Source: UBA4744 sp035282865 (GTDB lineage: Bacteria > Actinomycetota > Acidimicrobiia > Spongiisociales > UBA4744). From it: DNA of 8,167 nucleotides. Of the stretch, positions 1-5,620 are shown piece after piece (position 1 is the stretch's first letter; each line of letters starts with the position of its first letter). Under the pieces are notes generated by a model that saw only the letters and a program-made list of their open reading frames with translations, had not been told where the DNA came from and made no database searches. The position numbers and the translations under genes were made by a program. The stretch is from the NCBI GenBank assembly GCA_035282865.1, contig DATEVB010000096.1, forward strand, positions 1 through 8,167, in the 5' to 3' direction.

Positions 1-13
1 CCGCTCCGCCCAG

Positions 14-27
14 ATCCGGCGCCGGAT
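14..27. repeat. Perfect 14-bp palindrome
   Basis: The sequence ATCCGGC is followed directly by its reverse complement GCCGGAT. A palindrome with no spacer suits a dimeric DNA-binding protein better than an RNA hairpin. It lies about 200 bp upstream of the protease. Function unknown; in GC-rich DNA chance is possible. Confidence 0.4.
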
Positions 28-130
28 ACCCGGACGCATATCCCTGCCCGGGTCGAGCAATGAAGTGGTGAAGCCGGCGAGCGGTGAGATGCCCGGCGCG
101 GTGGTGGCTCTGACCTGGCTGCGGCGGGGA

Positions 131-148
131 CGCCCCCCCGAGGGGGCG
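131..148. terminator. GC-rich hairpin upstream of the protease
   Basis: CGCCCCC (131-137) pairs perfectly with GGGGGCG (142-148) around the four-base loop CCGA. There is no T-tract after it on the + strand, so a classical intrinsic terminator is not shown. Hairpins without a U-run are often proposed as terminators in high-GC actinobacteria. It may terminate a gene lying left of the window or form part of the protease leader. Confidence 0.35.
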
Positions 149-216
149 GGTTATCTGTCGAGGAGGTGTCAATTCCCTTGGCGTGGTGAGCTTCGGACGG
201 GGAATGACAGGGACTC

Positions 217-245
217 TTGACATTCTCTAGATGGTTGGCTCCAAT
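217..245 (+). promoter_or_regulatory. Candidate sigma-70-type promoter overlapping the 5' end of the protease ORF
   Basis: A perfect TTGACA at 217-222 is followed, after 17 bp, by TCCAAT at 240-245, which matches TATAAT at four of six positions. If used, transcription would start near 252, downstream of the ATG at 231. That would make 231 untranslatable and move the real start of the protease downstream. The -35 box is clear; the -10 box is only moderate. Confidence 0.35.
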
Positions 246-2999
246 GGCTTCGACCATCCAGAACCGAAGAAGCGCAGGCGCTCCACAGGCGTGGGCACGG
301 TTAGGGTTTTGCGTAAAGAGGCACCACTGAACCGCTCGACGACCGCTGCTCGGGACCATCGCTCCTTATTCGTGGTGCTACTCGTCGTCATATCGATGCT
401 GCTCGGCAACGCCGCACTGGCCTACGACGGCGGGCTTGTGAACCCAACGGAGAGCCCGACCGTGAGTGATCGAACAGGTCGCCCTACCACCGAGCAAGGC
501 CTGCCGGCGCTCGCCAACTCCGAGCTTCGGAACCTCGCCGAGAGGTTCGATCGGAAGGAACCACTGAGCTTCGGAGGAATCGTGCGCGATGACCGGGTGC
601 TCGTTCTCATCGAACACGAACTCCCCGGGGCGGAAGTCGACGCCGCGCTCGACAACGTCGGTGCAACCCGCAGGACACGTATCGGAGCCTCGTTTGTCGA
701 AGCGTTCGTTCCGATCGCCCGCCTGAAAGCACTCCAGACCCATCCCGGGGTCCGCTATGTGAGGCCGGCTCCGCTTGCGTCGCCTCCACCGGCCGAGTCG
801 CTCGGTGCCATCCCCCTATCTGTCGACGGCAGCGAAGTTGCCAAGACCGGGGCGGCCGCCTGGCACTCGGTCGGCATCGACGGCTCAGGCGTCAAGATCG
901 GGATCATCGATGATTTCGATCAGACCGTCTGGAATGGAGCTCAAGCGAATGGCGACGTGCCGGCGCCGGCCGGGGTCTACTGCATCCAACTGGGGGCTAC
1001 CTGCAACATCTGGTCCACAACGCCCGGCGCGACTCACGGGACGGCGGTAGCAGAGATCGTTCACGAGATGGCTCCCGGCGCATCCCTCTTCCTAGCCAAC
1101 GAACTATCGCTTGGTGACCTATACAACGTCGTGGACTATTTCGCGGCTCAGGGCGTTCAGATCATCAACTACTCGGCGACGAGGGTTTACGACGGGCCCG
1201 GGGATGGAACGGGCCCTTCCGACGACGTGATCGACCATGCGACTTCAAAGGGTATTGCCTGGGTCAATGCGGCCGGCAATAGCGGCGGTGGAGGCTACTG
1301 GCGCGGTGAATGGACAGATGCAGACGCCGACAACTGGCTCGAGTTCTCGGCCGGCGACGAGGTCATGGGGTTCTTATGCGGATGGGCCTTCGGGTTGCGC
1401 TGGGATGACTGGCACGTCGGCAACCCAACCGACTACGACATCTACATCTGGGACGACATAGCGGACGTGGGGAACTTTGCCGCCCTAAAGGGTGGCAGCG
1501 AGAATCTCCAAACGGCAGGCGCTCCGCCCGTCGAGAACTTCTCAGTCGGTTGTTCGGGGGATGCGGACGCCGACTACCTCAAGATCCGACTCCGGGATAC
1601 GGGCGATGGCGTGTCCGGCGATGTCCTGGAGCTTGCCATCAACAGCCTTCTCGAGTACTGGCAGAACCCGTACTCAGCAGCCATCCCATTGGGCGACACC
1701 GCCAACCCGGGCGCAGTATCCGTCGGAGCCGTCGATCCACCGGGCGGGGCCTCGGTTGCTTCATACAGCTCCCGGGGGCCGACCAACGATGGCAGGACCA
1801 AACCGGACCTGTCCGCCCCAGCGGGTATGAGGACCCTCAGCTTCGGCACGTTCTCCGGAACAAGTGCCGCGGCACCGGTGGTGGCAGGCGGCGCGGCTCT
1901 CCTCTTCGACGCCGGACTCGTTGCGAATCCGGTGCAACTGAAGACGTACCTGCTCGGCAATGCCGTTGTCGATCGAGGCTCCGCCGGACCGGACAATGCT
2001 TACGGCGCCGGTGAGCTCTACCTCGGCATTCCACCCAGCCAAGGGCCGGTAGGGGTGGATGATGCGTATAACGCTACGAAGGACACCCGGTTGGTGGTGT
2101 TGCCGGCGGCCGGGGTGTTGTCCAATGACGCGGATCCGAACGGCGATCCGTTGACGGTGCCGGCCTCAGATGTGGTGTCCGCCGAGGGTGGAACCGTGGC
2201 GGTGGCCGCTAATGGATCGTTCACCTATGACCCACCGGCCGACTTCACCGGAACCGACACTTTCGCCTACACGGTGTCGGATGGTGCCCTCACCGACACC
2301 GCCACCGTAACCATCACCGTCTCGGCGCTTCCTCCTCCCCCCGTTGGTGGCGGAGGGGGGGCACTGCCGCCACAACCACCGTTACCGACCCCGACAGAGG
2401 CTTGTCCCGAGAACCTTCCCGTCACCGGGTTCTTGGACCTCAGCGGCTACTCAGTTGAGGCGATCAACGCCGTCAACTGTCTGGTGGCCTACGAGGTTTC
2501 GTTGGGAACCAGCCCGACGAGTTTCTCTCCGGAGGTTCCGGTAACGCGGTGGCAGATGGCCCTTTTCTTGAGCCGGCAGATCACGGCCCACGGTGTCGAC
2601 CTACCTCCGGCGGCGGGGCAAGGGTTCGCAGACATCCTCGGCCTGGTCCCCATGACACAAGAAGCCATCAACCAACTCGCCGCGCTCGGCATCACGAAGG
2701 GAACAACTGAGACGACCTTCGATCCCCATAGCTCCGTCACGAGATGGCAGATGGCGTTGTTCCTAACTCGCATTGCCAACCTGGTCGAGGTCCCACTGGC
2801 GGACTCCCCGGCGAGTCAATTCCTCGATATCGGCGGCTACTCGCCCGACACTCAAAGGGCGATCAGCCAACTGGCGGAGGCCGGCATTGCCAAGGGAACC
2901 AGCCCCACGACATTCGACCCGGAGTCGAGCGTGCTGCGGTGGCAGATGGCGTTGTTCCTCACGCGAGTGTTGCAGGCCGGTGGTGTGACACCGCAGTAA
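231..2999 (+). CDS. Secreted S8 subtilisin-like serine protease with Ig-like domain and three C-terminal SLH repeats
   Basis: Exported endopeptidase predicted to sit on the cell surface. Order of parts: hydrophobic signal segment at about residues 46-64, ending in a signal-peptidase-I-like ALA motif; I9-like propeptide at about 113-180; S8 catalytic domain at about 215-600. The triad is complete: Asp227 in IIDD, His269 in THGTAV, Ser545 in SGTSAAAP, with oxyanion Asn350 in AAGN. Between Asn350 and Ser545 there are about 195 residues, far more than in plain subtilisins; the extra part (about 355-485), rich in W, D and G, is probably an inserted beta-domain. A Big_9/cadherin-like domain (about 605-698, with SNDADPNGDP) is followed by a Pro/Gly linker (699-722) and three SLH repeats (about 731-783, 798-848, 863-913). 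SLH repeats anchor proteins to cell-wall polymers. The start is doubtful: ATG231 has no Shine-Dalgarno and overlaps a promoter-like element; GTG291, TTG309 or CTG327 (preceded by AAAGAGG) are alternatives that keep the signal peptide. The gene has three TTA codons (residues 46, 382, 718); I saw none in the other genes. Substrate unknown. Confidence 0.93.
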   Translation: MVGSNGFDHPEPKKRRRSTGVGTVRVLRKEAPLNRSTTAARDHRSLFVVLLVVISMLLGNAALAYDGGLVNPTESPTVSDRTGRPTTEQGLPALANSELRNLAERFDRKEPLSFGGIVRDDRVLVLIEHELPGAEVDAALDNVGATRRTRIGASFVEAFVPIARLKALQTHPGVRYVRPAPLASPPPAESLGAIPLSVDGSEVAKTGAAAWHSVGIDGSGVKIGIIDDFDQTVWNGAQANGDVPAPAGVYCIQLGATCNIWSTTPGATHGTAVAEIVHEMAPGASLFLANELSLGDLYNVVDYFAAQGVQIINYSATRVYDGPGDGTGPSDDVIDHATSKGIAWVNAAGNSGGGGYWRGEWTDADADNWLEFSAGDEVMGFLCGWAFGLRWDDWHVGNPTDYDIYIWDDIADVGNFAALKGGSENLQTAGAPPVENFSVGCSGDADADYLKIRLRDTGDGVSGDVLELAINSLLEYWQNPYSAAIPLGDTANPGAVSVGAVDPPGGASVASYSSRGPTNDGRTKPDLSAPAGMRTLSFGTFSGTSAAAPVVAGGAALLFDAGLVANPVQLKTYLLGNAVVDRGSAGPDNAYGAGELYLGIPPSQGPVGVDDAYNATKDTRLVVLPAAGVLSNDADPNGDPLTVPASDVVSAEGGTVAVAANGSFTYDPPADFTGTDTFAYTVSDGALTDTATVTITVSALPPPPVGGGGGALPPQPPLPTPTEACPENLPVTGFLDLSGYSVEAINAVNCLVAYEVSLGTSPTSFSPEVPVTRWQMALFLSRQITAHGVDLPPAAGQGFADILGLVPMTQEAINQLAALGITKGTTETTFDPHSSVTRWQMALFLTRIANLVEVPLADSPASQFLDIGGYSPDTQRAISQLAEAGIAKGTSPTTFDPESSVLRWQMALFLTRVLQAGGVTPQ
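2043..2324 (+). other. Big_9/cadherin-like (Ig-like) domain within the protease gene
   Basis: Residues about 605-698 carry the pattern of tandem Ig-like modules of bacterial surface proteins: a VDDAYNA start, GVLSNDADPNGDPLTV, then GTVAVAANGSFTYDP, and DTFAYTVSDG near the end. Such modules usually act as spacers or adhesion domains. A single copy is present. Its codons lean towards G-ending forms (GTG, TTG, GCG, CCG), unlike the more C-ending flanking catalytic part. Confidence 0.8.
2421..2969 (+). repeat. Three SLH repeats at the protease C-terminus, with near-identical DNA in repeats 2 and 3
   Basis: Each repeat has the SLH pattern: F-x-D at the start, an AI-N/S-Q/C-L helix, a G-T-S/T-turn-F-D/S-P segment, then R-W-Q-M-A-L-F-L. 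They cover about residues 731-783, 798-848 and 863-913. At DNA level a 20-bp word encoding WQMALF (2745-2764) recurs exactly at 2940-2959, and its first 11 bases recur in repeat 1. This fits duplication within the gene or strong constraint on the motif. In Firmicutes, SLH triplets bind pyruvylated cell-wall polysaccharide; the ligand in this lineage is not known to me. Confidence 0.85.
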
Positions 3000-3005
3000 C
3001 GCACA

Positions 3006-3022
3006 GCGTCCCCCGGGGACGC
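3006..3022. terminator. Inverted repeat after the protease stop codon
   Basis: GCGTCCCC (3006-3013) and GGGGACGC (3015-3022) are perfect complements centred on one base; a realistic hairpin would have a 6-bp stem and 5-base loop. It starts seven bases after the TAA stop, the position expected for a terminator. No T-tract follows, so termination strength is uncertain. Confidence 0.5.
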
Positions 3023-3066
3023 CAACTTGGATCGCACACGAGTATGCCCCCGGAGGGTCTTCCACC

Positions 3067-3095
3067 GGCCGGCGCGCCACTTTGCCAGGCCGGCG
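3067..3095. repeat. GGCCGGCG direct repeat in the convergent spacer
   Basis: GGCCGGCG occurs at 3067-3074 and again at 3088-3095. Because its core GCCGGC is self-complementary, the two copies can also pair as a 6-bp stem with a 15-base loop. It lies between the two convergent genes and may add to bidirectional termination. Confidence 0.3.
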
Positions 3096-3105
3096 TGTTC
3101 CGTCA

Positions 3106-3123
3106 GCCCCCACTGGGCGGGGC
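3106..3123 (-). terminator. Hairpin directly after the Mth938-like gene
   Basis: GCCCC (3106-3110) pairs with GGGGC (3119-3123) around an 8-base loop that can pair further. On the minus strand it begins three bases after the TGA stop at 3127-3129. It is a plausible terminator for this gene; there is no U-run. Confidence 0.45.
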
Positions 3124-3126
3124 CGG

Positions 3127-3516
3127 TCAGCAGGTGACGTGCAGGATGGCGTAGACGTCACGCTTGTCGATGGAGCCAAGCAGCCGGCAGGCCTCTGAGG
3201 TGGGCAAGGCGATCAACTCCACCCCCCGGACCCTGGCCTCCTCCCACACCTCGGGCATGACCGGAAGTTGTCCACTTGCTCCGGTACCCACCACCAGTCT
3301 TAGCCCCGACCAGGGGATGTCCTCATCGGGAGACAGCGGCGTGTGGCCGTACCGGTCCCGGTAGGCCTTGGATGGTCCCTTCTTGCGGCGGCGTGCACGA
3401 CCCGCCTCCACCACCACGTCGTGTTCGAAGCGCTTGCCATCGACGACGATGACGCCAAAACCCGGATAATCAACGTCCACGCTCGAACCATACGCCCAAC
3501 AAGGCTCCACTCGCAT
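3127..3516 (-). CDS. Mth938-like (DUF498/PF04430) domain protein
   Basis: 129-residue soluble protein that is essentially one Mth938-like domain, the family that includes archaeal Mth938, human AAMDC and the complex I assembly factor NDUFAF3. Visible family features are GFGVIVVDGKRFEHDVVV near residues 19-36, a basic RARRRKKG segment, the LVVGTGASG turn near residues 74-82, and the C-terminal half with VELIALPTSEACRLL followed by VYAILHVTC. No signal peptide or membrane helix. The biochemical role of bacterial members is unknown; the mitochondrial link to complex I assembly cannot be transferred to this gene. ATG at 3516 is preceded by a weak GGTGA about five bases upstream. The gene lies 124 bp downstream of the PLDc_N-like gene on the same strand, so co-transcription is possible but not evident. 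Confidence 0.82.
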   Translation of the reverse strand: MRVEPCWAYGSSVDVDYPGFGVIVVDGKRFEHDVVVEAGRARRRKKGPSKAYRDRYGHTPLSPDEDIPWSGLRLVVGTGASGQLPVMPEVWEEARVRGVELIALPTSEACRLLGSIDKRDVYAILHVTC

Positions 3517-3530
3517 AGATCACCGCGCCG

Positions 3531-3559
3531 GGATCAACCGCGTCGGTTTTTGAGGATCC
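3531..3559. promoter_or_regulatory. Interrupted hairpin in the leader of the Mth938-like gene
   Basis: GGATC (3531-3535) pairs with GATCC (3555-3559), and inside it AACCG (3536-3540) pairs with CGGTT (3544-3548) around CGT, leaving a six-base bulge. The element ends 15 bases before the minus-strand ATG at 3516. It could terminate the upstream PLDc_N gene or influence translation of the Mth938-like gene. The T-run at 3547-3551 is on the + strand, where no gene needs it. Confidence 0.3.
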
Positions 3560-3640
3560 GATCCACCAACACGACCGGGTACTGATGGAACCTGGCCGAA
3601 CGCCGTTTCGAATGGTCTCGCCTGAATGGGTCCCGCCGGG

Positions 3641-3910
3641 TCAGGCGTCCAGGGTTCTCTCGTTTCGGCTCGAGTTGACTTGGGTCTGGCCTTGTGCTCT
3701 ACCGCGGCAGAAGTAGGCGAGCGGGCCGACGAAGTTGACCAGGGTGACGATCCGCCATAGCCACTTCGGGCCTCGCACCTGCTCTGCCGGCCTCCTCGAA
3801 AGATCACGTTGGGCAAGTGCCAGGAGGGTGATTTGCAGCACTGCTCCGCCCACGGCGAGTGCCCGCTGGTTTGGGGTGAGGTCCTTCCATCTCTTTTTCG
3901 AAGGCTGCAT
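3641..3910 (-). CDS. Small PLDc_N-type two-helix membrane protein
   Basis: 89-residue protein with two hydrophobic segments at about residues 17-34 and 51-68. The second half reads RGPKWLWRIVTLVNFVGPLAYF and is followed by C-R-G-R, which matches the PLDc_N module (PF13396) found at the N-terminus of cardiolipin synthases and, very often in actinobacteria, as a stand-alone small membrane protein. The catalytic HKD phospholipase domain is absent, so no enzymatic activity is expected. The N-terminus is basic (KKRWK), suggesting an N-in topology. The start is well supported: AAGGAGG lies nine bases upstream of the ATG (3920-3926 on the + strand), the best ribosome-binding site in the window. Function of the stand-alone form is unknown. 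Confidence 0.82.
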   Translation of the reverse strand: MQPSKKRWKDLTPNQRALAVGGAVLQITLLALAQRDLSRRPAEQVRGPKWLWRIVTLVNFVGPLAYFCRGRAQGQTQVNSSRNERTLDA

Positions 3911-4263
3911 GTCGGTTGTCCTCCTTGGTCGATTCTCATCCTCGCGCAGCCACTAGTGCGGTGCCAGAGCAAAGAGACTCTTCCGGCGACGACGGGATGG
4001 GCAGACAGGCAGGGCGAGCCGTATGCCGACCGCCCATGAAACCCCTATCTCACGCACGGAGCGCTGTTTGACGACGGCATGGTCGGGTCCGTGCCCGGCT
4101 GTCGGACGACCCACCGTTCGTCCCCAGCCCTGCTCCCTTCCAGAGCAGTACTGTGCGAGGATACGGTGAACCCCGACCGGTGGCATGAGTGCCGTCCTCG
4201 GGACCGCACCCGCGGAAGAAGACGACCATCTGTCAGTACAACACGGACTTGTGAGGAGCCTCA
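3911..4263. other. Divergent intergenic region between the PLDc_N gene and the lipoprotein gene
   Basis: This 353-bp stretch separates two divergently oriented genes and should hold both promoters. I see the strong ribosome-binding site of the leftward gene (3920-3926) and that of the rightward gene (4253-4258). A TAnnnT-type -10 candidate for the lipoprotein is TACGGT at 4162-4167, but it has no convincing -35 partner. Short open frames here (for example + 4079-4267) have no ribosome-binding site or recognisable motif. No tRNA, long repeat or riboswitch was recognised. Confidence 0.5.
4253..4258 (+). promoter_or_regulatory. Ribosome-binding site fixing the GTG start of the lipoprotein
   Basis: GAGGAG lies five bases upstream of the GTG at 4264. 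Together with the signal peptide that follows, it supports this non-ATG start. Confidence 0.65.
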
Positions 4264-4956
4264 GTGACCACACCAACTTCGCAGCCTCGCCTCTGGAATC
4301 CTTTCCCGGCTCGGCCTGAGCGCTCAGCACGCCGGACCCGCCTGGCGGCGGTGCTGGCCGTTGTGACGCTGCTGGCGGCTGCGTGCTCGGCGGATGGCGG
4401 CACAACTGCGACGACGGCTCCGCCCGATACGACGACGACCACCACTCCGCCCGGCTCGACAACGACGACGGCAGCTTCACCCGATTCGACCACGACTACC
4501 AGCCCAACCACCAGCGCTCCGGCCACAACAACCCCGGTCCCGGACACGAACTCACTGGCCGAAGGATCCGGCTGCACCCCGGGCACGACCGACCGTTTTC
4601 CGGACGGCGAATGGTTTGGATACGTCGAGGACGCCGCCCCCACCGAGCTGGATTTCGACCTGGCATGCTGGTTCACGGGGGAGGGCGCCGCCCGGGCTGC
4701 CGAGGAAGACGGTGAGGAATCCCCGCCGCCCAATGACTACTACGTCCGCAACGCCAACACGGCGATCCGCACACTGACCGTTGGAGCCGGTGCCGGTGTG
4801 ACCTGGATGCCCAATCCCGGCGACCCGACCACCGAGGAGACGGTGGCGTACTCCGATTGGCTGAACGAGCGGACCGTCCGCAGCTACCAACCCGGCGCGT
4901 GGCTCACGATCTCCGACGGCGCCATCGTTGAGATCCGGGAGCAGTACGTGCCCTGA
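4264..4956 (+). CDS. Thr-rich lipoprotein with an unassigned conserved-looking C-terminal domain
   Basis: 230-residue predicted lipoprotein. A basic n-region (residues 18-26, including ARRTRLA, a weak twin-arginine resemblance) precedes a hydrophobic segment (27-40) and the lipobox LAAAC with Cys41 as the acylation site. Residues about 46-95 are a Thr/Pro/Ser/Ala tether dominated by runs of Thr, typical of actinobacterial surface lipoproteins and a possible O-glycosylation region. The globular part (about 96-228) has two cysteines (104 and 134) that could form a disulfide, the segments DLACWFTGEGAARAAEEDGE and NDYYVRNANTAIRTL, and ends in WLTISDGAIVEIREQYVP. I have the impression of having seen this domain pattern in other actinobacterial lipoproteins, but cannot name a family or function. 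GTG start with GAGGAG five bases upstream. Confidence 0.85.
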   Translation: MTTPTSQPRLWNPFPARPERSARRTRLAAVLAVVTLLAAACSADGGTTATTAPPDTTTTTTPPGSTTTTAASPDSTTTTSPTTSAPATTTPVPDTNSLAEGSGCTPGTTDRFPDGEWFGYVEDAAPTELDFDLACWFTGEGAARAAEEDGEESPPPNDYYVRNANTAIRTLTVGAGAGVTWMPNPGDPTTEETVAYSDWLNERTVRSYQPGAWLTISDGAIVEIREQYVP

Positions 4957-4958
4957 TC

Positions 4959-4982
4959 GGCGCCCACCCCGGGGTCAGCGCC
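4959..4982. terminator. Hairpin just after the lipoprotein stop
   Basis: GGCGC (4959-4963) and GCGCC (4978-4982) are complementary and enclose the palindrome ACCCCGGGGT (4966-4975). It begins two bases after the stop codon. Together with the hairpin at 4999-5022 it probably insulates the convergent genes. Confidence 0.45.
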
Positions 4983-4998
4983 ACCGGGGTTGGCGGGG

Positions 4999-5022
4999 GC
5001 GAGGCAGGTCCTGCATCCTCGC
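4999..5022. terminator. Bidirectional terminator-like hairpin between convergent genes
   Basis: GCGAGG (4999-5004) pairs with CCTCGC (5017-5022); inside, CAG (5005-5007) pairs with CTG (5011-5013) around GTC, with a three-base bulge. It is placed between the lipoprotein stop (4956) and the stop of the minus-strand membrane protein (5030-5032), so it could serve both genes. Confidence 0.5.
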
Positions 5023-5029
5023 CTGCGTA

Positions 5030-5470
5030 CTACGAGCGACCCGCTCGCGTGACGAGCTTGACCGCTTCAACGACAATGGCGACGACGATCCCCACCATGC
5101 CCAGGATGAGCAACACCCGGGTCACGGTCGCCCAGTCGATTTCGTAGGCCGAGAAGTCGAAGGGGAAGATCCGGTACATGCGCACGGTTGCCGCCATGCT
5201 GATGCCGAGCAACCCGATCTGGGAGAGGGACTTGAACCAGTCGGGGTCGAAGAAGAGGTAGATGAGGTTAACGACGATGGTGGCCACCAGGGAGACGCGG
5301 ACGATCGGTACGACTCGATCAAAGTCGTTCGTGAGGAACGGCAGTAGGTCCCACTCCAGCAGGTTGTTGACAACGAACAGCAAGGCGGCGTTGACCACCG
5401 CCGCGGCCGCGTAGCCGAACCTCCGGCCGGTGGGCGAGGGCTTGGTCCCGGGTGAGGCTTCAACGGTCAA
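5030..5470 (-). CDS. Uncharacterised four-helix membrane protein
   Basis: 146-residue integral membrane protein of unknown function. Hydrophobic segments lie at about residues 19-36, 53-74, 82-99 and 114-138. The N-terminal tail is short and polar with basic RR at 16-17; the C-terminus is basic (KLVTRAGRS). Between helices 1 and 2 there is NNLLEWDLLPFLTNDFD, and after helix 2 FDPDWFKSLSQ; the aromatic/Asp-rich loop segments look conserved rather than random, but I cannot assign a family. The start is TTG at 5470, chosen because it gives a sensible N-terminus and is preceded by AAAGGG about seven bases upstream on the minus strand; there is no early ATG. The gene lies 212 bp downstream of the F420-type reductase, separated by strong inverted repeats, so it is probably transcribed on its own. 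Confidence 0.8.
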   Translation of the reverse strand: MTVEASPGTKPSPTGRRFGYAAAAVVNAALLFVVNNLLEWDLLPFLTNDFDRVVPIVRVSLVATIVVNLIYLFFDPDWFKSLSQIGLLGISMAATVRMYRIFPFDFSAYEIDWATVTRVLLILGMVGIVVAIVVEAVKLVTRAGRS

Positions 5471-5533
5471 CTTGATCCCTTTCCGTCTCCTGCTGAGAGT
5501 ATTCGACCCGGCCGCGTTTCTGCCAGGGCCGAA

Positions 5534-5550
5534 AGTCGATTTGATCGACT
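5534..5550. promoter_or_regulatory. 7-3-7 inverted repeat upstream of the membrane protein (candidate operator)
   Basis: AGTCGAT (5534-5540) and ATCGACT (5544-5550) are perfect complements separated by TTG. It lies about 64 bp upstream of the TTG start at 5470. Short perfect dyads of this spacing are typical of dimeric repressor sites, though it could also form a small hairpin. No regulator gene is in the window. Confidence 0.35.
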
Positions 5551-5620
5551 CCGCCGGCCGGCCTCAGACTTGTTCTCGCCACCTCCTCGGATCGACGGGG
5601 CGGAGCCGGCGGGTGACCGA

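Larger units (their letters stand above)
1..230. other. Upstream non-coding region, GC-rich and palindromic
   Basis: No gene can be supported here. The + strand is open from position 2 to a TGA at 218-220 (72 codons), but it has no start signal and no recognisable protein motif, so chance openness in GC-rich DNA is the simpler reading. The stretch contains a perfect 14-bp palindrome (14-27), a 7-bp GC hairpin (131-148) and a promoter-like element just before the protease ORF (217-245). It could be a structured 5' leader or the tail of an upstream gene. I looked for core motifs of the riboswitch classes common in actinobacteria (c-di-AMP/ydaO, cobalamin, TPP, c-di-GMP) and could not match any convincingly. 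Confidence 0.5.

Noticed and set aside
30..160. Possible c-di-AMP (ydaO-type) or other riboswitch leader
   Set aside because: The segment GGTGAAGCCGG recalls part of actinobacterial ydaO leaders, but the other conserved blocks (such as the GACAGCTAACC region) are missing, so no class can be claimed.
2744..3154. Plus- and minus-strand open frames over the SLH region and the convergent spacer
   Set aside because: They are shadows of the SLH repeats; the translated products have no recognisable pattern.
3547..3551. AACCG/CGGTT hairpin with T-run as a + strand intrinsic terminator
   Set aside because: Both flanking genes are on the minus strand, so there is no + strand transcript for it to end; it is better treated as part of the Mth938 leader.
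3953..4480. Minus-strand open frame of 175 codons
   Set aside because: It covers the divergent spacer and the 5' part of the lipoprotein gene. The product is Ser/Pro/Arg-rich and low in pattern, as expected of antisense translation.
4233..4733. Minus-strand open frame rich in Val and Gly
   Set aside because: It is the antisense image of the Thr codons (ACN) in the lipoprotein tether, which read as Val/Gly on the other strand.
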